From the NCBI GenBank assembly GCA_030065235.1, contig JASJDC010000001.1:186001-250000 (forward strand): DNA of 64,000 bases, in the 5' to 3' direction. This DNA is from Alphaproteobacteria bacterium. Its GTDB lineage: Bacteria; Pseudomonadota; Alphaproteobacteria; UBA8366; Aestuariispiraceae. Shown one piece after another: positions 29,365 to 37,842 of the stretch. A program made the position numbers and the translations under genes. The notes below the pieces were generated by a model that saw only the letters and a list, made by a program, of their open reading frames with translations, had not been told where the DNA came from and searched no databases. The stretch's first letter is position 1. Each line of letters begins with the position of its first letter.

Positions 29365-30877
29365 GCGGGATAACCTGATCGAGCACCATGGCGGACGCGA
29401 CGACGCCGGGAATGCCGGCGCCCGGATGGGTGCTGGCCCCGACCATATAGAGCCGGTCGATTTCTTCGCTCCGATTGTGCGGCCGGAACCAGGCGCTTTG
29501 CCAGATCACCGGCTCAGGGCCGAAACCGGCGCCCTTGTAGGAATTCAACCGAGTCTCGAAGTCTTTCGGCGTAACGAAACGGGACGAGACCAAGTGCGCG
29601 CCCAAGCCCGGCATCACCGTCTCTTCCAAGCGGCGTTCGACGCGCAGGCGCATCTTCTCGCCTTCCGTCTCCCAGTCCACATTCGCATCGAGATGCGGCA
29701 CCGGAACCAGCGCATAGAAAGAATCGCAGCCGGGCGGCGCCAGCCCCGGATCGGTCGCGGTCGGTCGGTGCAGATACAGGCTGAAATCCGGCGACAGCTT
29801 TTTCTTGTGGAAGATATCGGTCAGGAGGCCTTTGTACCGCGGGCCCAGGATCATTGAATGATGCCGGACGTCGTCGAATTTCTTGTCGGTTCCGAAATAC
29901 CAGACAAACAGGCCCATGGAATAGCGCGTTCGGCGGATTTTGCCGGAGGTCCAGCGCCGGCGTTTGCGCTTGCCGATCAGCTTGTCATAGGTCCAGGGCG
30001 CGTCGGCGTTCGAGACGACGATATCCGCGGCGATCGTCTCGCCGCCTTTCAACGCGACCCCCACGGCGCGGTTTTCTTCGATCAGGATCTCCGACACTTC
30101 GCTGTTGCAGCGCACCGTATTTCCTTGGCCCTGGATCAGGCCAACCATGCCTTTCACCAATTCACCGGTGCCGCCCATCACGAAATGGACGCCCCATTGC
30201 TTCTCCATATGGTTGATCAGGCAGTACATCGCGGTCACGGAGTAGGGATTGCCGCCGATCAACAGCGGATGAAGGCTGAGCGCGATTCGCAGTTTCGGAT
30301 GTTTGATGAATGAAGAGACGAGTTGGAAGACCGTCCGATGACCGCCCAGCATTAGGATCTTCGGCAAGGCCGCCAGCATCGTTTTGATGGATGAGAAGTG
30401 CCTGTAGGCCAGGACGGCGAAACCGTAATCGTAGATCGCCTTGCTGCGGGCCATGAATTTCTGGAAACGGGGTACGTCGGCCGGGGAAAATTTGGCGATC
30501 TCCGCCTGCATCCGCTCCTGGTCGCCGCCATAGGTGAAGACCGAGCCGTCATCGAAGCGCACGTCATAGAATGGTTCGAGTGATTTCAGCTCGATATCCT
30601 CTGCGAGCCTTTTACCGCACATTTCCCACAGCTCTTCCAACAGCCATGGGGCGGTGACGATGGTCGGGCCGCTGTCATAGATGAAGCCCTTATCGCGGAA
30701 GACATAGGCGCGGCCGCCCGGCGCATCGAGTTTCTCCAGCACGGTCACGCGATAGCCGCGCGCGCCGAGCCGCGCCGCCGCCGCCAGCCCGCCGAAGCCG
30801 GAACCGATGACGACAGCGTGCGGTCTGCCGTCGCTGTCGGCGTCGATCGCCTGGCTCTGCTTCTCATCTGTCAGCAT
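29345..30877 (-). CDS. crtI: Phytoene desaturase
   Basis: FAD-dependent carotene desaturase of 510 residues. N-terminal VIGSGFGGLAAAARLGARG is the dinucleotide-binding site; C-terminal MVGASTHPGAGIPGVVASA is the CrtI signature. It converts phytoene to neurosporene or lycopene; the number of desaturation steps cannot be read from sequence alone. Divergent from crtA with 106 bases between, where a near-consensus PpsR site lies at 30928-30945. Confidence 0.95.
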   Translation of the reverse strand: MLTDEKQSQAIDADSDGRPHAVVIGSGFGGLAAAARLGARGYRVTVLEKLDAPGGRAYVFRDKGFIYDSGPTIVTAPWLLEELWEMCGKRLAEDIELKSLEPFYDVRFDDGSVFTYGGDQERMQAEIAKFSPADVPRFQKFMARSKAIYDYGFAVLAYRHFSSIKTMLAALPKILMLGGHRTVFQLVSSFIKHPKLRIALSLHPLLIGGNPYSVTAMYCLINHMEKQWGVHFVMGGTGELVKGMVGLIQGQGNTVRCNSEVSEILIEENRAVGVALKGGETIAADIVVSNADAPWTYDKLIGKRKRRRWTSGKIRRTRYSMGLFVWYFGTDKKFDDVRHHSMILGPRYKGLLTDIFHKKKLSPDFSLYLHRPTATDPGLAPPGCDSFYALVPVPHLDANVDWETEGEKMRLRVERRLEETVMPGLGAHLVSSRFVTPKDFETRLNSYKGAGFGPEPVIWQSAWFRPHNRSEEIDRLYMVGASTHPGAGIPGVVASAMVLDQVIPHAQELV

Positions 30878-30927
30878 GGATTGACACTACCGTTGATCTT
30901 GTTGTCCATTCAAGCAGATTATCCACA

Positions 30928-30945
30928 CTGTCAGTCCAGTTTTAC
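30928..30945. promoter_or_regulatory. Near-consensus PpsR/CrtJ site between crtI and crtA
   Basis: TGTCAGTCCAGTTTTACG is TGT-N12-ACG, one mismatch from TGT-N12-ACA. It lies in the short divergent region serving crtI (minus) and crtA (plus). The single mismatch makes this only a candidate. Confidence 0.4.
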
Positions 30946-30983
30946 GCAGCCGCCGGCAAGAGAGGGGCAGAAGAGGGGGCAAG

Positions 30984-31748
30984 ATGACCGTGACATCGCT
31001 CTCATTCTTCCGCTTCGACGGTTGGGCGGATCGGCTTTGGGCCTTTGGTCAGATGGGGTTTGCGCGCCGGCGTCTGGCGCGGACCGAGGGGCTGGGTTTT
31101 CACAAGATGCTGGGGACGGGAACCGGCGAAGGGTTCGATCCGCGTCCGAATTTCGGCGTTTACGCCATTCTCGGCGTCTGGCCGTCCCTAGATGCGGCGC
31201 GCAGGCAGATTGCCGACAGCCGAGTTTTCAAACTCTACGCCGCCCACGCGGCCAAGAGCTGGACCGTTTATATGGAGGCGGCGCAATGCCGCGGCGTTTG
31301 GGATGGAACCGCGCCTTTCCAACCGATCTATGACGCGGACGACGACGCGCCCGCCTTGGCGGTGCTGACGCGCGCCACGGTGAAGCCGCAACATGCGCTG
31401 TCCTTCTGGCGGCAGGTGCCGAGCATCAACAAGGTCTTTGGCGCGCAACGCGGACTGATCTTCAAGAAAGGCCTGGGCGAAGTCCCCTTGCTGCATCAGG
31501 TGACCTTCAGCATTTGGCGCGACCGAGAAGAAATGATGGATTTCGCGTATCGCGGCGCCCACGGCGCGGCGATCGAGAAAGTGCGCGCCGGCGGCTGGTT
31601 TTCGGAAGAACTTTTCGCCCAATTCCGCGTCGTCCACGCCGAGGGCGCCTGGGGTGAAGATGGCGCCTCCGGCTCGGTCAGCGGCGATCCCGTGGCGCAA
31701 CTGACCCTGCCGAAAGAGCCGAAACCGTTGCTGCGGGCGGTGCGATGA
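30984..31748 (+). CDS. crtA: Spheroidene monooxygenase
   Basis: Product of 254 residues of the CrtA family, which adds the 2-keto group to methoxy carotenoids (spheroidene to spheroidenone) with O2. Recognisable by FGVYAILGVWPSLDAA, AKSWTVYMEAAQCRGVWDG and the repeated middle LTRATVKPQHALSFWRQVPSIN. A strong AGAGGGGG precedes ATG 30984. It overlaps the downstream P450 gene by ATGA. Its presence with crtF and crtC points to a spheroidene-type or mixed end product. Confidence 0.93.
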   Translation: MTVTSLSFFRFDGWADRLWAFGQMGFARRRLARTEGLGFHKMLGTGTGEGFDPRPNFGVYAILGVWPSLDAARRQIADSRVFKLYAAHAAKSWTVYMEAAQCRGVWDGTAPFQPIYDADDDAPALAVLTRATVKPQHALSFWRQVPSINKVFGAQRGLIFKKGLGEVPLLHQVTFSIWRDREEMMDFAYRGAHGAAIEKVRAGGWFSEELFAQFRVVHAEGAWGEDGASGSVSGDPVAQLTLPKEPKPLLRAVR

Positions 31749-33220
31749 GCGACGTCGCGACAGAGCTGCGCCCGCCGAGCGACGCCGTCCGTCCGCCGCG
31801 GACCGCAGGCGCTCACAACGAGGATCCAGCGCAGGACTACCGACCGCCGGCGCCGGTTCCGACGACGCCGACCCGGGCCTTGCTGCGCGGTTTTTTCAGC
31901 CGCGGCCGCGACATGCTCAGCCTAATGCCCGAACAAGCCTATCGCGACCGGGTGATGAAGGTCGGCCGGACCCGCCGCACCATTATTCTGGTGAACGACC
32001 CGGAGATCGTCCGCCGCCTGATGTCCGACGATGTGGAAGAATTCCCGAAAAACGATCTGATGTCCGGGGCCCTGCGGCCGCTCGTCGGCGACAGCGTCTT
32101 CGTCTCCGACGGCGCGGCTTGGCGCCGACAGCGCCGGATGATCGATCCCGCCTTCGGCCATATCCGAATCGACCGGTCGTTTCTAGCGATGCAGGCGGCG
32201 GTCGACGCCTATCAGAACCGGCTCGACGATTTGGCCGGTACGGGCGCGACCGTCTCTTTGGAACATGAAATGAGTCATGTGACGGCGGATGTGATCTGCC
32301 GCACGATCTTCTCGCGGTCGTTGGAAAGCGAAGAGGCGCAGGAGGTCTTCCGGTCTTTTACGCAATTCCAGGGATCCGTCGCCAATTTGCAATTGGGCCG
32401 GTTGCTGTTTGGCAAGGCCTGGGCGGAAGTGGAGCAGCCGCCGGCGGCAGTCGATTCGGCGCGCCGGATCCGTCACCTCCTTGGCGGCATGATCGACCGA
32501 CGGATCGAAGAGGGCGGCCCAGAAGGCGGCCCAGAAGGCGGCGACATCGCCGGCGACCTGATTGCCGCGATTGATCCGGACGACGGGTCGCGCTTCAGCC
32601 GCGACGAGCTGATCGATCAGATCGGCGTGTTCTTCCTGGCCGGTCATGACACGACCGCCGGCGCCTTGGCTTGGTGCCTCTTCATGCTATCGCAGCAGCC
32701 GCAAATTGTGCGCCGGATGCGAGCGGAAATCGCTGCGGTCGGCGGTTCGGAGGCGACCATAGGGCTCGCCCAGATCAAAAAAATGAGCTTTGTTCGGCAT
32801 GTCTTTCGCGAGGCGCTGCGGCTTTATCCGCCCCTGGCCTTCATCCCGCGCGTCGCCCAGACGGAGGGCCATTTCCTCGACACACGCTTCCCGCGCGGCG
32901 CGATGATCCTGATCTCGCCTTGGATCATGCAGCGGCACCGCGCGCTTTGGCGCAAGCCTGACATTTTCGACCCCGACCGGTTCGCGCCGGGACGTGAAAA
33001 GGACCGTTGCGACGCCGCCTTCCTGGCGTTCGGTCAAGGGCCTCGGGTCTGTATCGGCGCCGCCTTCGCAACCATCGAGGCCAGCTTGATCCTGGCGCGG
33101 ATCGTTCGGCGCTACGATATCGAGGCGCTGGCGCCCGAAACGGTCTGGCCCGCCTCGCGCCTAACCACGCGCTCTGTTTCCGGCATTCCGGTTCGGTTCC
33201 GCCGATTTGTCGACAGGTAA
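31745..33220 (+). CDS. Cytochrome P450, translationally coupled to crtA
   Basis: Soluble-type cytochrome P450 of 491 residues. I-helix FFLAGHDTTAGAL (oxygen activation), ExxR in REALRLYPP, and heme loop FGQGPRVCIGAAFA with ligand Cys436. No N-terminal membrane anchor; the first 50 residues are Pro-rich and disordered-looking. A 12-base unit is repeated 2.5 times at 32513-32542, encoding GGPEGGPEGG in the loop before the I-helix. ATG 31745 overlaps the crtA stop, so a carotenoid substrate is the natural inference. No ferredoxin or reductase partner is encoded nearby. Exact reaction unknown. Confidence 0.88.
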   Translation: MSDVATELRPPSDAVRPPRTAGAHNEDPAQDYRPPAPVPTTPTRALLRGFFSRGRDMLSLMPEQAYRDRVMKVGRTRRTIILVNDPEIVRRLMSDDVEEFPKNDLMSGALRPLVGDSVFVSDGAAWRRQRRMIDPAFGHIRIDRSFLAMQAAVDAYQNRLDDLAGTGATVSLEHEMSHVTADVICRTIFSRSLESEEAQEVFRSFTQFQGSVANLQLGRLLFGKAWAEVEQPPAAVDSARRIRHLLGGMIDRRIEEGGPEGGPEGGDIAGDLIAAIDPDDGSRFSRDELIDQIGVFFLAGHDTTAGALAWCLFMLSQQPQIVRRMRAEIAAVGGSEATIGLAQIKKMSFVRHVFREALRLYPPLAFIPRVAQTEGHFLDTRFPRGAMILISPWIMQRHRALWRKPDIFDPDRFAPGREKDRCDAAFLAFGQGPRVCIGAAFATIEASLILARIVRRYDIEALAPETVWPASRLTTRSVSGIPVRFRRFVDR

Positions 33221-33228
33221 GGCTCTGG

Positions 33229-33816
33229 TTATTCGGCGGCGGCTGGCGCTGCGCTTTCGAGGCGCGCCGCACGGAGCTTCAAGAGGAACTGCGCTGCGTT
33301 GACCACATAGACCGCATAGGCCGCCAGCGCCAACGCCATCATCTCGAAAGGCGTCAGCCCGCCAATCACAAGGGCCGCGAGATAGGCGGTGTGCAAGGCG
33401 ATCACCAGCATCGAGACCACATCCTCCCAATAGAAGGCGGGTGCGAAGAGATACTGATCGAACACGGCCTTTTCCCAAATCGCGCCAGTGACCATGATCG
33501 TGTAAAGGATCAGCGTCTTGATCACGATGGAGAGCGTCGCGGCCTCATACCCGGCGCCGGTCGCCAGATACCGCAGCACCAGGCCGAGCGAGACCAGAAA
33601 GACCAGGAATTGAACGGGCGCTAGAACGCCCTGAACCAGCGTCCAGCGGGTTTTGTCGCGCCGGCGCCGCTGTTCTGGCGTGTAAAGACCGGTCGACGTT
33701 TCGCGGCCGGCGCCCTTTCCGAACCGGCCGCGCCGGCGTCCGACATGGGATCGCCACGGATTGGAGTCGTACCGGGCGATAAGCCTGTCCATGGCGTCGG
33801 TTACAGTGGAAATCAT
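33229..33816 (-). CDS. bchF: 3-vinyl-bacteriochlorophyllide hydratase
   Basis: Hydrates the 3-vinyl group to 3-hydroxyethyl, the substrate of BchC. The conserved core starts LYTPEQRRRRDKTRWTLVQ and contains KTLILYTIMVTGAIWEK and APAFYWEDVVSMLVIALHTAYL, with four hydrophobic segments. The start chosen, ATG 33816, gives 195 residues; ATG 33792 gives 187. Either way there is a basic N-terminal extension of about 40-50 residues compared with BchF of about 165-175. It is alone on the minus strand, next to aerR/ppsR, rather than heading bchFNBHLM. Confidence 0.9.
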   Translation of the reverse strand: MISTVTDAMDRLIARYDSNPWRSHVGRRRGRFGKGAGRETSTGLYTPEQRRRRDKTRWTLVQGVLAPVQFLVFLVSLGLVLRYLATGAGYEAATLSIVIKTLILYTIMVTGAIWEKAVFDQYLFAPAFYWEDVVSMLVIALHTAYLAALVIGGLTPFEMMALALAAYAVYVVNAAQFLLKLRAARLESAAPAAAE

Positions 33817-34326
33817 CGCAGTCGCCTGTTTCTTTATGCGCCGAATACGCACTAAGCCCCTACATCCGCTTGGTTTAAGCCGGCGCAACGCCGGTTCCAC
33901 CGCCAGCGCCGGGACGCATTGTCACGATATCGCGCGATCACTTTCCGCGTCGGTCTTTCAGATACGGCGCCAGGATGAAAGTAACGCCATGACCGGTAAG
34001 GTGTCAATTTTACTGGTCAATCAGTGTGTCTAGTCAACTTTCCAAAATCCATTAAAGTTTTACGGATTTCTTGACACTCTTGTTGTAACAGAGGTTATCC
34101 TTAATCAAACCAGCGTAAAACGACAGACAAAAAACAGCGGCGATAGGCCTAGTTTGGGCGGCGGATTTCATTCCCTGCGAGGGAACGCAGATGAAAATCA
34201 ATTTGGGGAAGCCGAGCGCAGGGCGATAGGCCCGACTAACGGCCAGGCGATGCGCTCACATAAGGTCCGAAAAAGACCCGACACAAAACGGGCGGGTCGT
34301 AATTTGGGCCAATATGGGGAAGGTCG
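33817..34326. promoter_or_regulatory. Divergent control region between bchF and aerR
   Basis: 510 bases without a convincing gene. 33878-33896 holds a compact stem CCGGCG-CAA-CGCCGG extended by a G-T and an A-T pair. From about 34000 to 34130 the DNA becomes clearly AT-richer and has a good -35 TTGACA at 34071-34076, followed 18 bases on by a weak -10 TTATCC; it would serve aerR. Two one-mismatch PpsR-like sites, TGT-N12-TCA at 34002 and TGT-N12-CCA at 34027, lie just upstream. A long leader (about 230 bases) to ATG 34327 is implied. Confidence 0.5.
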
Positions 34327-35322
34327 ATGAACAGCTTTCTTACGAATTCCGATAATGATGAGTCGTTGGCGCTCGATACACAGGACGCTGCGCAGTCGAG
34401 ATACCGCCCAAGCATCGACACACCAAAACGATCCGACAAGGAAGCGCCCGCTCGTCTCAACGGCAAGGCGGCTCCGAAAGGCTGGTCCGGCCGCGAATTA
34501 GAGAAGACGATTGTCGATACGGTGGTGCCATCCCTGCGCGGCGCGATGCACAGCCCAAACGGCAAAGAGGCGGTGTTGCAATCAAAAAGCGCCCACCAAG
34601 GCTTGGTTGGATCTGCTGAACAGATCGACGCGCCGCCTTCCGAGGCCAGCCAAGCAGGACATTCCAGCGCGCGGCGGGAAGGAGAGGCCGACGCAGTCGC
34701 CGCCTTGATCGCCGCCTTGGTCGCGGACGACCTCGTCACGGCCGGCGGCGTCTGCGACCCATGGTTCGAAGCGGACGGTTTCGAGCAAACCTGTCGCCTC
34801 TTGCTGACGCCGGCGGCGGAGGAATTGGGGCGTCGTTGGGAAGATGACACGCTCGATTTCGCCCGGGTGACCATCGCCATGACCCGGCTTCAACATGTCC
34901 TGAACGACCTTTCGATGCGCGAGGGCGGTCATTCGATCGCACAGGGACCCAGCCCATCGAAGGGGGCCATACTGGTCACCACGCCGCTTGGCGAGCAGCA
35001 TGTTTTTGGGGCCAATATGGTGGCCGAATTCTTTCGGCGCGCCGGCTGGGAGGTTGTTCGGATTGAACCTAACCTGGCGCTCGATATCGTTTCAAATCAA
35101 CACTTTGATATCATTGGCCTGTCGGGATCGACTGAGGATCGTGCGCGCGCCGTCGGCGGTTTCGTGCGCGCTCTTCGGAACCAGTCCAGGAACCGGAACG
35201 TTCAGGTGCTGTTTGGCGGCGCCGCACTCGATCCAAGCGTTTCTTCATTGGCGGATTTGGCGGATGGATATGCCGCCGATGGCGCGTCGGCGCTAAAGAC
35301 CGCACAGAAATTGTTGGCTTAA
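34327..35322 (+). CDS. aerR: AerR/PpaA-type cobalamin-binding photoreceptor regulator
   Basis: Product of 331 residues. A long low-complexity lead (about residues 1-115) is followed by a helical cap-like region (LLLTPAAEELGRRWEDDTLDFARVTIAMTRLQ) and a B12-binding Rossmann-like domain (ILVTTPLGEQHVFGANMVAEFF, GLSGSTEDRARAV, LFGGAALD). H225 in GEQH is a candidate cobalt ligand. In Rhodobacter, AerR/PpaA is a light- and B12-responsive antirepressor of CrtJ/PpsR, and here it lies directly before ppsR. The name ppaA would be equally valid. The N-terminal lead is longer than in Rhodobacter. Confidence 0.9.
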   Translation: MNSFLTNSDNDESLALDTQDAAQSRYRPSIDTPKRSDKEAPARLNGKAAPKGWSGRELEKTIVDTVVPSLRGAMHSPNGKEAVLQSKSAHQGLVGSAEQIDAPPSEASQAGHSSARREGEADAVAALIAALVADDLVTAGGVCDPWFEADGFEQTCRLLLTPAAEELGRRWEDDTLDFARVTIAMTRLQHVLNDLSMREGGHSIAQGPSPSKGAILVTTPLGEQHVFGANMVAEFFRRAGWEVVRIEPNLALDIVSNQHFDIIGLSGSTEDRARAVGGFVRALRNQSRNRNVQVLFGGAALDPSVSSLADLADGYAADGASALKTAQKLLA

Positions 35323-35412
35323 AGCGGTAAATTTGTCTATGTAGCGCGTTGGGAAATCGTCGCGCGCACCGCTCGGCGATCGGTCCGCCTTTCGAGACGC
35401 CGGCGCCATGCT

Positions 35413-36843
35413 ATGACAGCAAAACATGAATTTTCGGCGAAATTCCGGGACGCTCTAACCAGTTCTGCGCTGCGTCGCGTGGTCCCGGCGGCCTTCGATA
35501 TCATCCTCCTTTTGGACCGTGACGGCGTCGTCTCCGACGCCGAATTTCTTGATGAATCCGGCATGCGTGAATGGCGGGCTCGGCTGCAGGATCGGTCTTG
35601 GGAAGAAACTGTCACGATCGAAAGTAAACCGAAGATTGTGGATCTATTGGCTGCGGCGCGGAAGGGCGCTGCGCCCATCTGGCGCCAGGTCAACCATACG
35701 GCCGGTGACGGCGAGTCGATCCCGGTTCGATATATCGCCCTCTCTTTGGAAAAAGGTCATGGCGGGATGATCGCGCTCGGCCGCGACATGCGCGACACCG
35801 CCCGAATGCAACAGGAACTGGTTTCGGCCCAGCAATCAATCGAGCGCGAATATATCCGATTGCGCCATGCGGAAACCCGCTATCGCGCGCTCTTTCAGTC
35901 CTCCGTCGAACCGCTCTTGTTGTGCGACAGCGTCAGCCTTCGGATCGTCGACGCAAATCCGTCGGTGTTTCGGCTGCTCGAAATGACGGCGGGTCAATTG
36001 GTCGGCCGGAAACTGCCTTCGGCCCTGGATGTGGCCGATGCGTCGAAAGTCGGGGATTTGATGGCGGCGGTGCGCCATTCCGGACGACCCGGATCGCAGG
36101 CCGCCGTGTTGACCGCCCCGAACGGGTTGGCGGTCGATATGTCGGTCTCGTTGATTCGGGAAGGCGCGACGGGTCAGTTCCTGATCCGGCTGTCGCAAGG
36201 GGCCGGGGCGGACGGCTTGGTAAATGGCCGCCGGCGCTATGGCATCTCCGAGGTTTTGGACGTATTGCCGGACGGCATTGTCGTCACAGATCGCAAGGGC
36301 GCGGTGATCAGCGCAAATACCGGTTTCCTGGATTTGGCTCAGATTTCGAGCCACGACATGGCGGTCGGCCGTCCGATCAGCCGCTGGCTCGGCCGCTCCG
36401 ACTTCGACGTCAATGCGCTGTTGTCGAACTTGATGGATCATGGCGTCGTGCGGATGTTCACCAGCCGAATCACCGGCGAGTTGGGCGTTCAAGAGGATGT
36501 CGATATCTCGGCGGCGCGCCATACGGTCGGACCGGAAACCTATCTGTGCTTCTCAATCCGGTCGCGCGGACCGCAGACGCGGTCCGATGGGGCGGATGTC
36601 CTGAACGACGCCAAGCCGGTGCATGAGTTTACCGAGCTGGTCGGGCGCGTGCCGCTGAAGGAGCTGGTGCGCGAGGCGACCGACATCATCGAAAAGCGAG
36701 CGATCGAAGCGGCGCTGGAGATCACCGGCGACAACCGCGCCTCCGCTTCGGAACTGCTCGGCGTCAGCCGGCAGAGCCTCTACGCCAAACTGCACCGATA
36801 CGGAATCGGCGACTTGTCAGGCGAGTCCAACGGCAAGAATTAG
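35413..36843 (+). CDS. ppsR: PpsR/CrtJ photosynthesis gene repressor
   Basis: Transcription factor of 476 residues: N-terminal PAS-like domain (about 20-130), a coiled linker (MQQELVSAQQSIEREYIRL), two further PAS domains (about 150-250 and 270-385), and a C-terminal Fis-type helix-turn-helix (ALEITGDNRASASELLGVSRQSLYAKLHRYG). It should bind TGT-N12-ACA sites such as those before bchC and crtE/crtD. Only two cysteines are present, C171 and C379, both in PAS regions; the helix-turn-helix has none. In Rhodobacter CrtJ one redox Cys (C420) is in that helix-turn-helix, so redox sensing here must differ. Confidence 0.93.
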   Translation: MTAKHEFSAKFRDALTSSALRRVVPAAFDIILLLDRDGVVSDAEFLDESGMREWRARLQDRSWEETVTIESKPKIVDLLAAARKGAAPIWRQVNHTAGDGESIPVRYIALSLEKGHGGMIALGRDMRDTARMQQELVSAQQSIEREYIRLRHAETRYRALFQSSVEPLLLCDSVSLRIVDANPSVFRLLEMTAGQLVGRKLPSALDVADASKVGDLMAAVRHSGRPGSQAAVLTAPNGLAVDMSVSLIREGATGQFLIRLSQGAGADGLVNGRRRYGISEVLDVLPDGIVVTDRKGAVISANTGFLDLAQISSHDMAVGRPISRWLGRSDFDVNALLSNLMDHGVVRMFTSRITGELGVQEDVDISAARHTVGPETYLCFSIRSRGPQTRSDGADVLNDAKPVHEFTELVGRVPLKELVREATDIIEKRAIEAALEITGDNRASASELLGVSRQSLYAKLHRYGIGDLSGESNGKN

Positions 36844-36889
36844 CCGCTTCAGCGGGGCGCGCGGCGGGCGTCTATGCCTTGGCGAAAAC

Positions 36890-36930
36890 TGTAAAAGAAA
36901 ATTGACGCTTTGCAGTGTCCAGAGTAATAT
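36890..36930 (+). promoter_or_regulatory. bchG promoter and PpsR-like half-perfect site
   Basis: -35 TTGACG (36902-36907), 17-base spacer and -10 TAATAT (36925-36930). The -10 box ends only six bases before ATG 36937, so transcription would begin at or next to the start codon. TGT-N12-ACG at 36890-36907 is one mismatch from the PpsR consensus and overlaps the -35 box. Confidence 0.6.
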
Positions 36931-36936
36931 TCGGGC

Positions 36937-37809
36937 ATGGACAGGCCCGCCTTTTCCTCCGTTCTGGAACTCCTGAAGCCGATCACGTGGTTCGCGCCGA
37001 TGTGGGCCTATGGCTGCGGCGTGATCTCGTCGGGAATCCCGGATTCGAGCCGTTGGCCTTTGCTGCTGGTCGGCGTCGTCCTGTCGGGGCCGATGGTCTG
37101 CGGCGCCAGCCAGGCGGTCAACGACTGGTATGACCGTCATGTCGATGCGATCAACCAACCCGAACGGCCGATCCCTTCGGGCCGGATTCCCGGCAGTTGG
37201 GGGCTTTATATCGCGATCATCTGGACGTTGTTGTCGCTCCTGGTGGCGAGCGTGCTCGGGCCTTGGGGGCTGGCGGCGGCGGTCGTGGCGCTGCTCTTCG
37301 CCTGGGCCTATAGCGCGCCGCCGTTCCGGCTGAAGGAAAACGGCTGGTGGGGCAATACCGCCGTCGCGATCTGCTATGAAGGCGTGCCCTGGTTCACCGC
37401 CGCGGCGGTGATGGCCGCCGCCTTCCCCGATTGGCGCGTGATCACCATCGCCGCGCTCTACAGTATCGGGGCTCACGGCATTATGACCTTGAACGATTTC
37501 AAGGCGGTCGAAGGCGATATCCAGATGGGCGTCCGGTCGCTGCCGGTCCAGCTTGGGGTTGATCGCGCCGCGCGATTCGCCTGCGCCGTGATGGCGGTTC
37601 CTCAGATCATTGTGGCGGGCGTTCTCGCCTATTGGGGCTTTGGCTATTTCGCGTTGGGAGTCGCGGCATTGCTTTTGGTTCAGCTGCGCTTGATGGCGAC
37701 CTTCCTGAAGAACCCGCGCGAGAAAGCGCCTTGGTACAACGCCACCGGCACCAGCCTGTATGTGCTTGGAATGCTGGTCAGCGCCTTTGCGCTGTATCAG
37801 AGCCAATAG
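36937..37809 (+). CDS. bchG: Bacteriochlorophyll a synthase
   Basis: UbiA-family prenyltransferase of 290 residues that esterifies bacteriochlorophyllide a with geranylgeranyl or phytyl diphosphate. About nine hydrophobic segments; the Asp-rich diphosphate sites are NDWYDRHVDAINQPERPIPSG and NDFKAVEGDIQMGVRSLPV. No clear ribosome site precedes ATG 36937, consistent with the promoter lying right against it. Heads bchG-orf-bchP. Confidence 0.96.
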   Translation: MDRPAFSSVLELLKPITWFAPMWAYGCGVISSGIPDSSRWPLLLVGVVLSGPMVCGASQAVNDWYDRHVDAINQPERPIPSGRIPGSWGLYIAIIWTLLSLLVASVLGPWGLAAAVVALLFAWAYSAPPFRLKENGWWGNTAVAICYEGVPWFTAAAVMAAAFPDWRVITIAALYSIGAHGIMTLNDFKAVEGDIQMGVRSLPVQLGVDRAARFACAVMAVPQIIVAGVLAYWGFGYFALGVAALLLVQLRLMATFLKNPREKAPWYNATGTSLYVLGMLVSAFALYQSQ

Positions 37810-37842
37810 CGCCGGGCCGCGGCGGAGGTCGGAGACAAAGGG

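Noticed and set aside
34002-34045. Two PpsR-like sites upstream of aerR
   Set aside because: Each has one mismatch in the ACA half (TCA, CCA) and they are not centred on a clear promoter; kept only as a note in the intergenic entry.
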